7,642 nt of DNA from Propionivibrio sp. Its GTDB lineage: Bacteria; Pseudomonadota; Gammaproteobacteria; Burkholderiales; Rhodocyclaceae. Both the position numbers and the translations under genes were made by a program. Location of the stretch: assembly GCA_003249625.1 (NCBI GenBank), contig QKII01000169.1, forward strand, positions 1 to 7,642. Reading direction: 5' to 3'. Below, piece after piece: positions 1 through 6,628 of the stretch; position 1 is the first letter of the stretch, and each line of letters opens with the position of its first letter. Under the pieces are notes generated by a model. The model worked only from the letters and a program-made list of their open reading frames with translations, did no database searches and had not been told where the DNA came from.

Positions 1-1365
1 CAGTCGTATTACCGCAGCCAGTTCGTCCCGTCTAGCGCGGACAACCCGGATCAGCGAATCCAGCAGGATGTCGAGAGTTTTGTCTCCAGCACGCTCACGC
101 TTTCGATGGGTCTGCTCGACGCGGTGGTTTCACTCTTTGCTTTTACGCTCATCCTCTGGAATCTGTCCGGTGTGCTGGAGGTTTTCGGCTGGGAGATTCC
201 GCGTGCGATGGTTTTCTGCGTTTACCTCTACGTGATCATTGCCACGGTCTTCGCATTGAAGATCGGCCGCCCGTTGATTGAGTTGAACTTTCTCAACGAG
301 AAACTTGGCGCCAACTTCCGTTACGCGTTGATGCGCCTTCGTGAATACGGCGAGAGCATTGCCTTCTTCCGTGGAGAGCGGGTCGAGCGTGTCGCTCTGA
401 TGCGGCGTTTCCGCGACCTGATCGCCAACGTCTGGGCGATCATTTTCCGATCGCTCAAGTTCCAGGGCTTCAACCTCGCCGTGAGCCAGGCAGCCGTCGT
501 TTTTCCGTTCATAGTTCAGGCTCCGCGTTTGCTGAGCAAGCAGATTACCCTGGGCGACGTGATGCAGACTGCCGAGTCGTTCAGTCAGGTGCAGAGCGCC
601 TTGTCGTTCATCCGAACGTCCTACGATAACTTTGCTGGTTATCGCGCCGTCATCAACCGTTTGGCCGGATTTGTCGACTCGATGGAAACGGCACGGCAAT
701 TGCCGAGTGCGCGGATCGAGTCCGAGGAGGCGGGATTCGCCGTTGACTCGCTGACCGTACGCAAGCCCAGCGGCGAGTTGCTGGTCGAGGATCTGACGCT
801 TGGCTTTTCCGGGCGAGCCGCGATCCTGGTTCGTGGTAAGTCGGGTATTGGCAAGACGACGCTGTTGCGCGCCTTGGCTGGGCTGTGGCCGTATGCCGAG
901 GGGACGATTCAGCTACCGGCAGGGAAGTCGGCGCTGTTCTTGCCGCAAAAGCCCTATTTGCCGCTCGGTACCTTGCGTTCTGCGCTGTATTATCCGGCTC
1001 CGGCGCGACACGATTCAGAGGCTATGGAAGTCTTGCGCCGCTGCCATCTTGGGCACCTCTCCAACGCGCTCGATGTTGAAGACGACTGGTCGCACCGGCT
1101 TTCGCTCGGCGAGCAACAGCGCCTGGCTATCGGGCGCGTGCTGCTCAACAGGCCGCGTATCCTGTTTCTGGACGAAGCGAGTTCGGCGATGGATGAGGGG
1201 CTGGAGCATGCGATGTACGCCCTGTTGCGCGAATCGTTGCCGGAAACGATCATGGTGAGTGTGGGGCATCGCAGTACGCTCGTCGAGTTCCACACACAGG
1301 AGCTCGAACTGCTCGGTGGCGGAGGCTGGCAGCTGCGCGAACTTGCTGTGCCCGTCGCCGTCTGA
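1..1365 (+). CDS. Fused ABC transporter permease/ATPase, SbmA/BacA-YddA-like (5' partial)
   Basis: The reading frame is open from base 1, so the true start lies upstream; the first in-frame ATG at 106 is internal. Residues 1-35 before it carry the family motif NPDQRIQQD, typical of the ABC_membrane_2 (YddA/SbmA/BacA, Rv1819c-like) permease domain. Hydrophobic segments follow at about residues 37-60 and 70-90, then the EAA-like region (NFRYALMRLRE, GESIAFFRGE). The C-terminal ATPase is complete: Walker A GKSGIGKTT near residue 279, signature LSLGEQQ near 367, Walker B ILFLDEASS with Asp391, and the switch His423 in GHR. Relatives work as homodimers in the inner membrane and import or export peptides or cobalamin-type compounds; the substrate here cannot be told from sequence. 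About 454 codons are present, so roughly the N-terminal quarter to fifth is missing. The rhomboid gene follows after 41 bases and may be cotranscribed. Family assignment is firm, transport direction is not. Confidence 0.93.
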   Translation, partial: QSYYRSQFVPSSADNPDQRIQQDVESFVSSTLTLSMGLLDAVVSLFAFTLILWNLSGVLEVFGWEIPRAMVFCVYLYVIIATVFALKIGRPLIELNFLNEKLGANFRYALMRLREYGESIAFFRGERVERVALMRRFRDLIANVWAIIFRSLKFQGFNLAVSQAAVVFPFIVQAPRLLSKQITLGDVMQTAESFSQVQSALSFIRTSYDNFAGYRAVINRLAGFVDSMETARQLPSARIESEEAGFAVDSLTVRKPSGELLVEDLTLGFSGRAAILVRGKSGIGKTTLLRALAGLWPYAEGTIQLPAGKSALFLPQKPYLPLGTLRSALYYPAPARHDSEAMEVLRRCHLGHLSNALDVEDDWSHRLSLGEQQRLAIGRVLLNRPRILFLDEASSAMDEGLEHAMYALLRESLPETIMVSVGHRSTLVEFHTQELELLGGGGWQLRELAVPVAV

Positions 1366-1393
1366 ACGACTGACACCGACAACCAGGCTATTT

Positions 1394-1399
1394 CAGGAG
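1394..1399 (+). promoter_or_regulatory. Ribosome binding site of the rhomboid gene
   Basis: CAGGAG ends seven bases before the ATG at 1407. It supports that ATG as the start and makes the short 190-residue form the full protein, without a soluble N-terminal domain. Confidence 0.6.
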
Positions 1400-1406
1400 C
1401 ATCAGG

Positions 1407-1979
1407 ATGTATCCACTTCCGCCCGTAACCCAGGCGCTAATCATCGCCAACGTCGCCGTTTTTCTTCTCGATTCGCTTGTGGGGCGGTCCATCAGCATGT
1501 TCTTTGCCCTGTGGCCAATCGGCCCGCACTTCATGCCCTGGCAAATCGTCACCTACGCTTTTTTGCACGGCGGACTGGCGCACTTGCTTTTCAACATGTA
1601 CGGACTGTACATGTTCGGCGGCGATGTCGAGCGCGTGTGGGGCGCGCGTCGGTATCTGACTTTCTATTTCGTTTGCGCCATCGCGGCGGCAATCGCGCAG
1701 CTTCTGGTGTCGACGCTCTCCGGTGCGTACTACCCCACCGTCGGCGCATCTGGCGCGCTGTTCGGGCTGCTGCTCGCCTTCGCCCGTTGCTTCCCGTATC
1801 GCACGGTGATGCCGCTGTTTCCGCCGATACCGATGCGTGCGCCGGTCTTCGTCATGGTGTTTGGCGCGCTCGAACTGCTGCTCGGCGTGAGCGGGACGCA
1901 ATCCGGTGTTGCGCATTTCGCCCATCTCGGTGGGTTGGCAGGCGGTTATCTGTACCTGCGTTTTAATCGGCGCGGGTGA
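1407..1979 (+). CDS. Rhomboid family intramembrane serine protease
   Basis: This 190-residue, very hydrophobic protein has the layout of a minimal six-helix rhomboid (peptidase S54). Visible family features are the HLLFNM segment with His59 and Asn63 (equivalent to the His/Asn oxyanion pair of GlpG), the loop region with WGARRY at about 78-83, the catalytic motif GASGALFG with nucleophile Ser115, and AHLGG with catalytic His173 in the last helix. By family knowledge it cleaves membrane-spanning helices of other proteins within the inner membrane. It lacks the cytoplasmic N-terminal domain of E. coli GlpG. The substrate is unknown and the neighbours give no strong hint. A good Shine-Dalgarno sequence fixes the start. 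The gene sits 41 bases after the ABC transporter gene on the same strand, so cotranscription is possible. Both catalytic residues are intact, so an inactive pseudoprotease is unlikely. Confidence 0.95.
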   Translation: MYPLPPVTQALIIANVAVFLLDSLVGRSISMFFALWPIGPHFMPWQIVTYAFLHGGLAHLLFNMYGLYMFGGDVERVWGARRYLTFYFVCAIAAAIAQLLVSTLSGAYYPTVGASGALFGLLLAFARCFPYRTVMPLFPPIPMRAPVFVMVFGALELLLGVSGTQSGVAHFAHLGGLAGGYLYLRFNRRG

Positions 1980-1992
1980 CAGATAGCGTGGC

Positions 1993-2301
1993 TCAGGTCG
2001 CCAGTTTCCGCCCGAGTTGGCTCTCAACCGAGGCGATCTTCGACTTCATCCGGCTTTCCGATCCGGCACGGTAGTCGATCTTGATCTGCGTGTTGATGCG
2101 CGGGCAATCGTCCTTCAGGGCCTCGAAACAGTCTGTTACCACGCCCATGACCTGATTCCACTCACCTTCGATGATTGTGCTCATCGGGGTGAGCTGATAG
2201 GTCAGGCCGCTCCTGTCAATGATGTCGAGAATGCGGGCGACGTAGCGGCTCTTGCTTTCGCCCTCGCTGGTTGGAAACATCGTGAATTCGAGCATTACCA
2301 T
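1993..2301 (-). CDS. Thiamine-binding protein, MTH1187/UPF0045 (DUF77) family
   Basis: The 102-residue product matches the small MTH1187/YqgV family: an N-terminal strand with FTMFPTSEGES, then SRYVARILDIID, the central YQLTPMSTIIEGEW segment, and a C-terminal basic helix ending SVESQLGRK. Members have a ferredoxin-like fold, form oligomers in the cytoplasm, and bind thiamine or its pyrimidine moiety; no enzymatic activity is established. The length is normal and the protein looks complete. Two Met codons compete for the start (2299-2301 and 2293-2295); the first is chosen because AGGGG lies eight bases upstream of it. The gene is alone on its strand, convergent with the rhomboid gene and divergent from the HD-GYP gene. 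No other thiamine gene is present. I did not find a thiamine-pyrophosphate riboswitch in the 219 bases upstream. Confidence 0.9.
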   Translation of the reverse strand: MVMLEFTMFPTSEGESKSRYVARILDIIDRSGLTYQLTPMSTIIEGEWNQVMGVVTDCFEALKDDCPRINTQIKIDYRAGSESRMKSKIASVESQLGRKLAT

Positions 2302-2309
2302 GATGAAAT

Positions 2310-2314
2310 CCCCT
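2310..2314 (-). promoter_or_regulatory. Ribosome binding site deciding the start of the thiamine-binding gene
   Basis: On the minus strand this reads AGGGG, eight bases before the ATG whose first base is 2301. For the second in-frame ATG the distance would be 14 bases, so the first is preferred. Confidence 0.5.
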
Positions 2315-2510
2315 GTGGCTGGCGATGTTTAAGTTTGGAAGACGGAATTTTCTCACGGACGATGACGTGGATTGAACGGTTGCTCCGGAAAACTTTCGCT
2401 CGTCGGGAGATTCGGACGGCCAGATGCTCGGCTTTCAGGGATACTATCGATTGCCGTGCTTTTCGGACTGGGTGTGCCGGCCGCCGCGATCGAAAACTGT
2501 AACGACGGTG

Positions 2511-2516
2511 AGGAGG
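2511..2516 (+). promoter_or_regulatory. Strong ribosome binding site of the HD-GYP gene
   Basis: A perfect AGGAGG sits four bases before the ATG at 2521. The spacing is a little short, but the match fixes the start and suggests efficient translation of the first gene of the pair. Confidence 0.65.
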
Positions 2517-2520
2517 AGCG

Positions 2521-3807
2521 ATGCCTGTCAGTGATCTGCCATACGTTGGGGTGGAACAGCTTGAGATCGGCATGTATGTATATATCGACCTGAAGTGGTT
2601 CCAGCATCCGTTCGCCTTCAATAATTTCAAGATCAAGGACGAGGAGCAGATCGCGACGATCCGCGGACTCGGTCTCAAGAAGGTTCGTTTCGATCAGGCG
2701 CGTAGCGACAGCAAACCGAAGCCGCGCGACGCGGAAACGCCGGTGAATGCGCTTGCCTCGGAAACGCCGGTGTTGAAGGAGCATCCGGCGCTGGCCGCCA
2801 AGCGGGCGCTGATTGAGAAGATCAAGATGCAGCGGGAGGCGGCGGCACGCATTGAGCACGCCTTTGTGGATACGGCAAAGACCATCCGCGATGTCGAAAA
2901 AAATCTGCTGAGTGATCCGGAAAAGACCGTTGCCCAGGCTTCCAAGCTGGTCGGGCAGATTGCCGATTCGATCCTGTCGGCGCCCGAACTGGCGATTCAT
3001 GTCATGGGCGACAAGCTCGGCGGAGAGGAAATGTATTTTCATTCCCTGAACGTGACGATGCTTTCGCTGATGGTCGCGCGGGAGATTCGCCTGCCGCAGG
3101 AAGCGGTGCAGCCGCTGGGCATGGGCGCGTTGTTTCACGATGTCGGGCGGCGGGAGATTCCAGACAAGATCCTGATGAAAATGGAGCCGCTAACCCAGAC
3201 GGAGCAGAATCTTTACGAGATGCATTGCCAATACGGCATTGATATCGGACGCAAGCTTGGCTTCTTGCCGCCGGTGCTGTCGATCATTGGGGAACACCAT
3301 GAACTCTATGACGGCAGCGGCTATCCGAAAATGCTTAAGGGCGAGGCGATCAGCCTGCTGGCGCGTATCGTGGCGATCGCCAACTACTACGACAAACTGT
3401 GCAATCCGGCAAACATCCTCAATGCGCTGACGCCGCACGAGGCGCTGGCGAACATGTTCGCCAAGTTGCGTACAAAATTCGACTCCAGGCTTCTGCAGGT
3501 CTTTGTCCGCTGCCTGGGCGTGTACCCGCCAGGAACCGTCGTTCAGCTCTCTAACGGTGTTCTCGGGATGGTAGCCACGATCAATACCGCCAAACCGATG
3601 AAGCCGACCGTGGTCGTCTACGACCCGGAAATTCCCAAGGAAGAGGCGTTGCTGGTTGATCTGGAGACCGAAGCGGAGGCCAACATCGCCAAAGCGCTGC
3701 GGCCCGGCCAGCTGCCGCGGGAGATCTACACGTACCTTAATCCGCGCAAGCAAGTTAGCTACTACTTCGACGCCAGCGCGTCGAACAAGGATCCGGTCAA
3801 GCCATGA
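2521..3807 (+). CDS. HD-GYP domain cyclic-di-GMP phosphodiesterase with N-terminal DUF3391-type region
   Basis: The 428-residue protein is predicted to be cytoplasmic, with no signal peptide or membrane helix. Residues 1-60 (VGVEQLEIGMYVYIDLKWF onward) resemble DUF3391. A charged linker at about 65-135 contains a duplicated ETPV motif. The HD-GYP domain spans about 150-330 and keeps the metal and substrate residues: His174, His206-Asp207, His235, His259-His260, Gly267-Tyr268-Pro269 in DGSGYP, and Asp291. By family knowledge such enzymes hydrolyse cyclic di-GMP to pGpG or GMP; a minority act on cGAMP, which sequence alone does not exclude. The lysine usual in HDxGK is Arg210. A C-terminal tail of about 90 residues (GVYPPGTVVQLSNG onward) is common in this subfamily. 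Its stop overlaps the start of the hybrid kinase gene (ATGA), so the two are probably translationally coupled. There is no receiver domain, so direct phosphorylation by that kinase is not expected. Confidence 0.95.
   Translation: MPVSDLPYVGVEQLEIGMYVYIDLKWFQHPFAFNNFKIKDEEQIATIRGLGLKKVRFDQARSDSKPKPRDAETPVNALASETPVLKEHPALAAKRALIEKIKMQREAAARIEHAFVDTAKTIRDVEKNLLSDPEKTVAQASKLVGQIADSILSAPELAIHVMGDKLGGEEMYFHSLNVTMLSLMVAREIRLPQEAVQPLGMGALFHDVGRREIPDKILMKMEPLTQTEQNLYEMHCQYGIDIGRKLGFLPPVLSIIGEHHELYDGSGYPKMLKGEAISLLARIVAIANYYDKLCNPANILNALTPHEALANMFAKLRTKFDSRLLQVFVRCLGVYPPGTVVQLSNGVLGMVATINTAKPMKPTVVVYDPEIPKEEALLVDLETEAEANIAKALRPGQLPREIYTYLNPRKQVSYYFDASASNKDPVKP
2732..2772 (+). repeat. Short direct repeat in the HD-GYP linker
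   Basis: The 14-base sequence CGGAAACGCCGGTG occurs at 2732-2745 and again at 2759-2772, a period of 27 bases (nine codons). It encodes ETPV twice in the charged linker between the N-terminal and HD-GYP domains. It is in frame and disrupts nothing; it looks like a small duplication in a flexible spacer. Confidence 0.6.
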
Positions 3808-6167
3808 GCGCCGGAAAAAACAGCGACGGCCTCGACCGCCTGCTGCTCGACAACACCGAGCAAATGATCTTCCTCGTCGAGCCGGAGAGTCTGCGCATCG
3901 TCGAGGCAAACCGAACTGCCGCGCAGACGTTGGGCTACGACCCCGAACGTCTGCTGGAAATGAGCATTCTCGACATCGAGAGCGCGCTGCAGGACATCTT
4001 CTACTGGGAAGAGGTTCGGAACGGGCAGCTTGCCGCCATCGAGTCGCAGGAAGCGCTCTACCTCTGTGCCGACGGCTCGATGCGCGCCGCGGCAAAGACG
4101 ATCCGCCTGGTCGAGCAGGGTGGCAAGCGGTGGCTGATGGTACAGGCGCGCGAGATTGTCGACGAACTGCGCATCGAAGATACCCTGGCGCGGACCACCT
4201 CGCAATTACGCGCAACGCTTGAATCGACCGGCAACGGCATTCTGGTCATCGACTGGCAGGGAAATATCGCCAGCATGAACCGGCTGTTCAGCGCAATGTG
4301 GCAGGTTCCGGAAGATTTGCTGCTGAGTCAGCGCGACGAGGAGATTCTCGAATTCGTTGCGGCGTCGGTGGTCGAAGCCGACTGCATTCGGCAGCGTTTG
4401 CACGAGATCGTCGCGAGCACCGAGACCGACGACATCCTGCATCTGGTTGACGGCCGGGTATTCCAGTGCAAATCGCTGCCGCAATACCTCGAGGAGCGGA
4501 TCATCGGTCGTGTCTTCGGTTTCAACGACATTACCGAGCGTATTCGTATCGAGCAGGATCTTATCGCTGCGCGCGAGCGGGCCGAACTGGCCAATCAGGC
4601 CAAGGCGGATTTCCTGGCGATGATGTCGCACGAAATCCGTACACCGATGAATGGGGTTATCGGGATGACCGGTCTGCTGCTCGATACGCCGCTTGTGCCG
4701 GAGCAGAAACGTTACCTCGATATCATCCGTTCAAGTTCCGAAGCGCTGCTGGCGATCATCAACGACATCCTTGATTTTTCCAAGATCGAGGCGCGGAGGC
4801 TGACGCTTGAATCGATCGATTTCAGTCTCTGGGACCTGCTGGAAGATCTGGCTGACCTGTATGCGTTGCGCGCGGCGGAGAAAGGCTTGGAGTACGTCTG
4901 GAGTGCCGGTTCCGATGTGCCGGAACGGCTGTCTGGTGATTCTGGACGGATTCGACAGGTGCTGACCAATATCGTCGGCAATTCAATCAAATTTACCCAC
5001 GCCGGCTCGATCTCGCTGAACCTCAGCCGACAGCCCGACCGGAACGGGCGCGTCGTTCTGCAATTCGAGGTGGCCGATACCGGTATCGGAATTACGGAAG
5101 ACAACCTCGGCAAGATCTTTGTGCCGTTCGAACAGGGCGATTCGACGACGACGCGCAAGTATGGCGGGACCGGGCTGGGGTTGGCGATTTCCCGGCAACT
5201 TGTCGAACTCATGGACGGTGAAATGTTGGTGTCCAGTCAGGCAGGGCGCGGCACGGTGTTCAGTTTTACTATCGCCTTGGAAAAACCCGCTGCGGAACAG
5301 CCGTCGGAATCTGTGGTGATTCCGGCTGAGTGGCAGGGACGGCGAGTGCTTGTGGTCGAGGGAAATGCCATCTTGCTGGCCGGACAGGTATCACTGCTGC
5401 ATCACTGGGGGCTGGACGCCGAAGGCGCGCTCGATGCGGAGAGTGCGTCCGCACATATTGCGTCGGCGATTGCGGAGGCGCGCCCGTTCCGATGTGTCCT
5501 GGTCGCCGAGTCGCTATTGCTGAATGACGTAACGGGGCAACCGCTGCTTCCTCTGGAAGCGATGAAAATCTCTGGAGGAACGCTGGTGCGCTGTCTTCCG
5601 GTAGGAATCCGGAGCGAAGCACGCCCCCTCGAAGGCGTCAGCGCGTTGGTACTGCACAAGCCGCTTCGTCGTTTGGCACTGCGGAAAACACTGATCGAGG
5701 CCTTTTGCGACGTCGCACACGTTACGCCTGCAACGGAGACGGTGGTCATACCCGCTGAGGCTGCTGTCGAGGATGCGGCATGTAGGCGCGACAAGTCTCT
5801 ACTGGTGGTGGAAGATAACGCGATCAACATGACGGTGATGCGCGGAGTGTTGGGCAAGCTTGGCTACACGCAAATCGACAAGGCCCGCGATGGTGTCGAG
5901 GCCGTCGACATGGCAGCACGTGCTACTTACGACCTTATCCTGATGGATTGTCAGATGCCACGTATGGACGGCTACGAGGCAACGCGGCAACTGCGCAGCC
6001 TCGGGGTGCGCAGTCCGATAGTCGCGATGACCGCGCATGCGTTGAGTGGCGACCGCAAAAAATGCCTTGATGCAGGAATGGATGACTATCTGACCAAACC
6101 GGTGGTGGTCGGCGCACTGAAAACGTGCCTTGAGCGCTGGCTCTGCTCCGATCCGGAGGAAGCATAG
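3804..6167 (+). CDS. Soluble PAS-containing hybrid histidine kinase with pseudo-receiver and C-terminal receiver
   Basis: The 787-residue protein has no membrane segment, so it probably senses a cytoplasmic signal. Order: PAS-like region about 10-118 (IVEANRTAAQTLGY), second PAS-like region about 130-245 ending in FNDITERI, a short coiled coil, then HisKA with His276 in HEIRTPMNG. The HATPase has N-box Asn389/Asn393, DTGIGI with Asp425 and GGTGLGL from 454. A degenerate receiver at about 513-630 starts VLVVEGN (Glu519, Gly520), lacks an aspartate at the acceptor position (LVAES) but keeps the HKPL motif. A complete receiver at about 666-784 has VVEDN (Glu670/Asp671), acceptor Asp715 in MDCQMP, Thr743 and Lys765. 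By family, ATP phosphorylates His276 and the phosphate passes to Asp715. No HPt domain is present. The start overlaps the HD-GYP stop; a weak AAGGAT at 3787-3792 lies 11 bases upstream. Joint control of cyclic-di-GMP turnover is an inference from this pairing. Confidence 0.95.
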   Translation: MSAGKNSDGLDRLLLDNTEQMIFLVEPESLRIVEANRTAAQTLGYDPERLLEMSILDIESALQDIFYWEEVRNGQLAAIESQEALYLCADGSMRAAAKTIRLVEQGGKRWLMVQAREIVDELRIEDTLARTTSQLRATLESTGNGILVIDWQGNIASMNRLFSAMWQVPEDLLLSQRDEEILEFVAASVVEADCIRQRLHEIVASTETDDILHLVDGRVFQCKSLPQYLEERIIGRVFGFNDITERIRIEQDLIAARERAELANQAKADFLAMMSHEIRTPMNGVIGMTGLLLDTPLVPEQKRYLDIIRSSSEALLAIINDILDFSKIEARRLTLESIDFSLWDLLEDLADLYALRAAEKGLEYVWSAGSDVPERLSGDSGRIRQVLTNIVGNSIKFTHAGSISLNLSRQPDRNGRVVLQFEVADTGIGITEDNLGKIFVPFEQGDSTTTRKYGGTGLGLAISRQLVELMDGEMLVSSQAGRGTVFSFTIALEKPAAEQPSESVVIPAEWQGRRVLVVEGNAILLAGQVSLLHHWGLDAEGALDAESASAHIASAIAEARPFRCVLVAESLLLNDVTGQPLLPLEAMKISGGTLVRCLPVGIRSEARPLEGVSALVLHKPLRRLALRKTLIEAFCDVAHVTPATETVVIPAEAAVEDAACRRDKSLLVVEDNAINMTVMRGVLGKLGYTQIDKARDGVEAVDMAARATYDLILMDCQMPRMDGYEATRQLRSLGVRSPIVAMTAHALSGDRKKCLDAGMDDYLTKPVVVGALKTCLERWLCSDPEEA

Positions 6168-6198
6168 TCCTCGTCGAGGCGGTCCACAGGTAATCAGG

Positions 6199-6224
6199 GC
6201 CTCGTGTCGCTTTGGGTACGAGGC
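6199..6224. terminator. Possible bidirectional hairpin between convergent genes
   Basis: GCCTCGT at 6199-6205 pairs perfectly with ACGAGGC at 6218-6224, and three more pairs, two of them G-U, can extend it inwards. It lies in the 62-base gap between the hybrid kinase stop and the stop of the minus-strand gene, where a shared terminator would be expected. Neither side carries a clear run of T, so intrinsic termination is uncertain. Confidence 0.35.
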
Positions 6225-6229
6225 ACTTG

Positions 6230-6613
6230 CTATTCCTGTGGCAGCTTTGCAAGCGTTTCGGCTTCGCTGCGAAGTCCGACGGATGCGGCTTGACGCAGGA
6301 AGTCTTGTACCTGTGTGGGTATGGCCTCGCTGAAGGCCTTGCAGGTGCGTCCTTCGTCACCGAGTTTCAGCAGCGAAGCCCTGAATTTCTCGCCGGGCAT
6401 CCAGTCGCGTGACCAGGTCAGAGTCTCTGCGCCGATACTGCCGGCGTGACTGCTACTGCCAATCAGTTCAAAGCCGGCCAGGAATTCGAGGTCTTCTCCG
6501 CTGAGGCGGCATTCTTCTTCGGCCTGGGCGATGATTTCACTTTCGCTGGCGAGGTTTACCGTCCAGGAGACAGGTTCTGATGTGCCGATCAGCAGATAGT
6601 AGCGCCTAGTCAT
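6230..6613 (-). CDS. Uncharacterised 127-residue protein downstream of tex
   Basis: I do not recognise this protein. It starts MTRRYYLLIGTSEPVSW, has no signal peptide or membrane helix, and looks soluble and acidic. An acidic stretch around AEEECRLSGEDLEF is followed by a Gly/Ser-rich turn (IGSSSHAGSIGAETL), a Trp-containing segment (SRDWMPGEKF), and a helix-prone C-terminus. Two cysteines (35 and 91) are present but form no obvious metal motif. GGAGGG four bases upstream of the ATG supports the start. The gene begins 15 bases after the tex stop on the same strand, so it is probably transcribed with tex. The frame has codon use like its neighbours and a good ribosome binding site, so I take it as real. 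No function can be assigned. Confidence 0.75.
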   Translation of the reverse strand: MTRRYYLLIGTSEPVSWTVNLASESEIIAQAEEECRLSGEDLEFLAGFELIGSSSHAGSIGAETLTWSRDWMPGEKFRASLLKLGDEGRTCKAFSEAIPTQVQDFLRQAASVGLRSEAETLAKLPQE

Positions 6614-6628
6614 TTTTCCCTCCAGGTG

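Larger units (their letters stand above)
2302..2520. other. Divergent intergenic region, no clear promoter
   Basis: These 219 bases separate the minus-strand thiamine-binding gene from the plus-strand HD-GYP gene, so promoters for both should lie here. I read both strands for sigma-70 (TTGACA/TATAAT), sigma-54 (TGGC/TTGC) and sigma-28 elements. I found only weak partial matches, such as TACTAT at about 2441-2446 without a proper -35. The only secure signals are the ribosome binding sites at its two ends. I saw no long inverted repeat or riboswitch-like structure. Confidence 0.5.

Noticed and set aside
106..108. ATG at 106 as the start of the ABC transporter gene
   Set aside because: The upstream codons from base 1 encode the conserved NPDQRI motif of the same protein, so this Met is internal.
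1259..1966. A 235-codon plus-strand frame overlapping the ABC transporter end and the rhomboid gene
   Set aside because: It is an Arg/Ala-rich shadow of the rhomboid reading frame, which has intact catalytic motifs and a ribosome binding site.
2369..2383. Possible sigma-54 promoter (GG...TTGCT) upstream of the HD-GYP gene
   Set aside because: The distance between GG and GC is 11 bases instead of the required 10, and the rest of the -24 element does not match.
2441..2446. TACTAT as a -10 element for the HD-GYP operon
   Set aside because: No acceptable -35 hexamer is found 16-18 bases upstream, so it was not called as a promoter.
2372..2593. A 73-codon plus-strand frame (TTG start) with a signal-peptide-like segment LSIAVLFGLGVPAAA
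   Set aside because: It has no ribosome binding site, needs a rare start codon and runs into the securely placed HD-GYP gene in another frame. The hydrophobic stretch is probably chance.
2353..4215. Long minus-strand open frames of 261 codons (2353-3138) and 341 codons (3190-4215)
   Set aside because: They lie antisense to the HD-GYP and kinase genes, are rich in Arg, Gln and His, match no domain, and are typical of mirror frames in GC-rich coding sequence.
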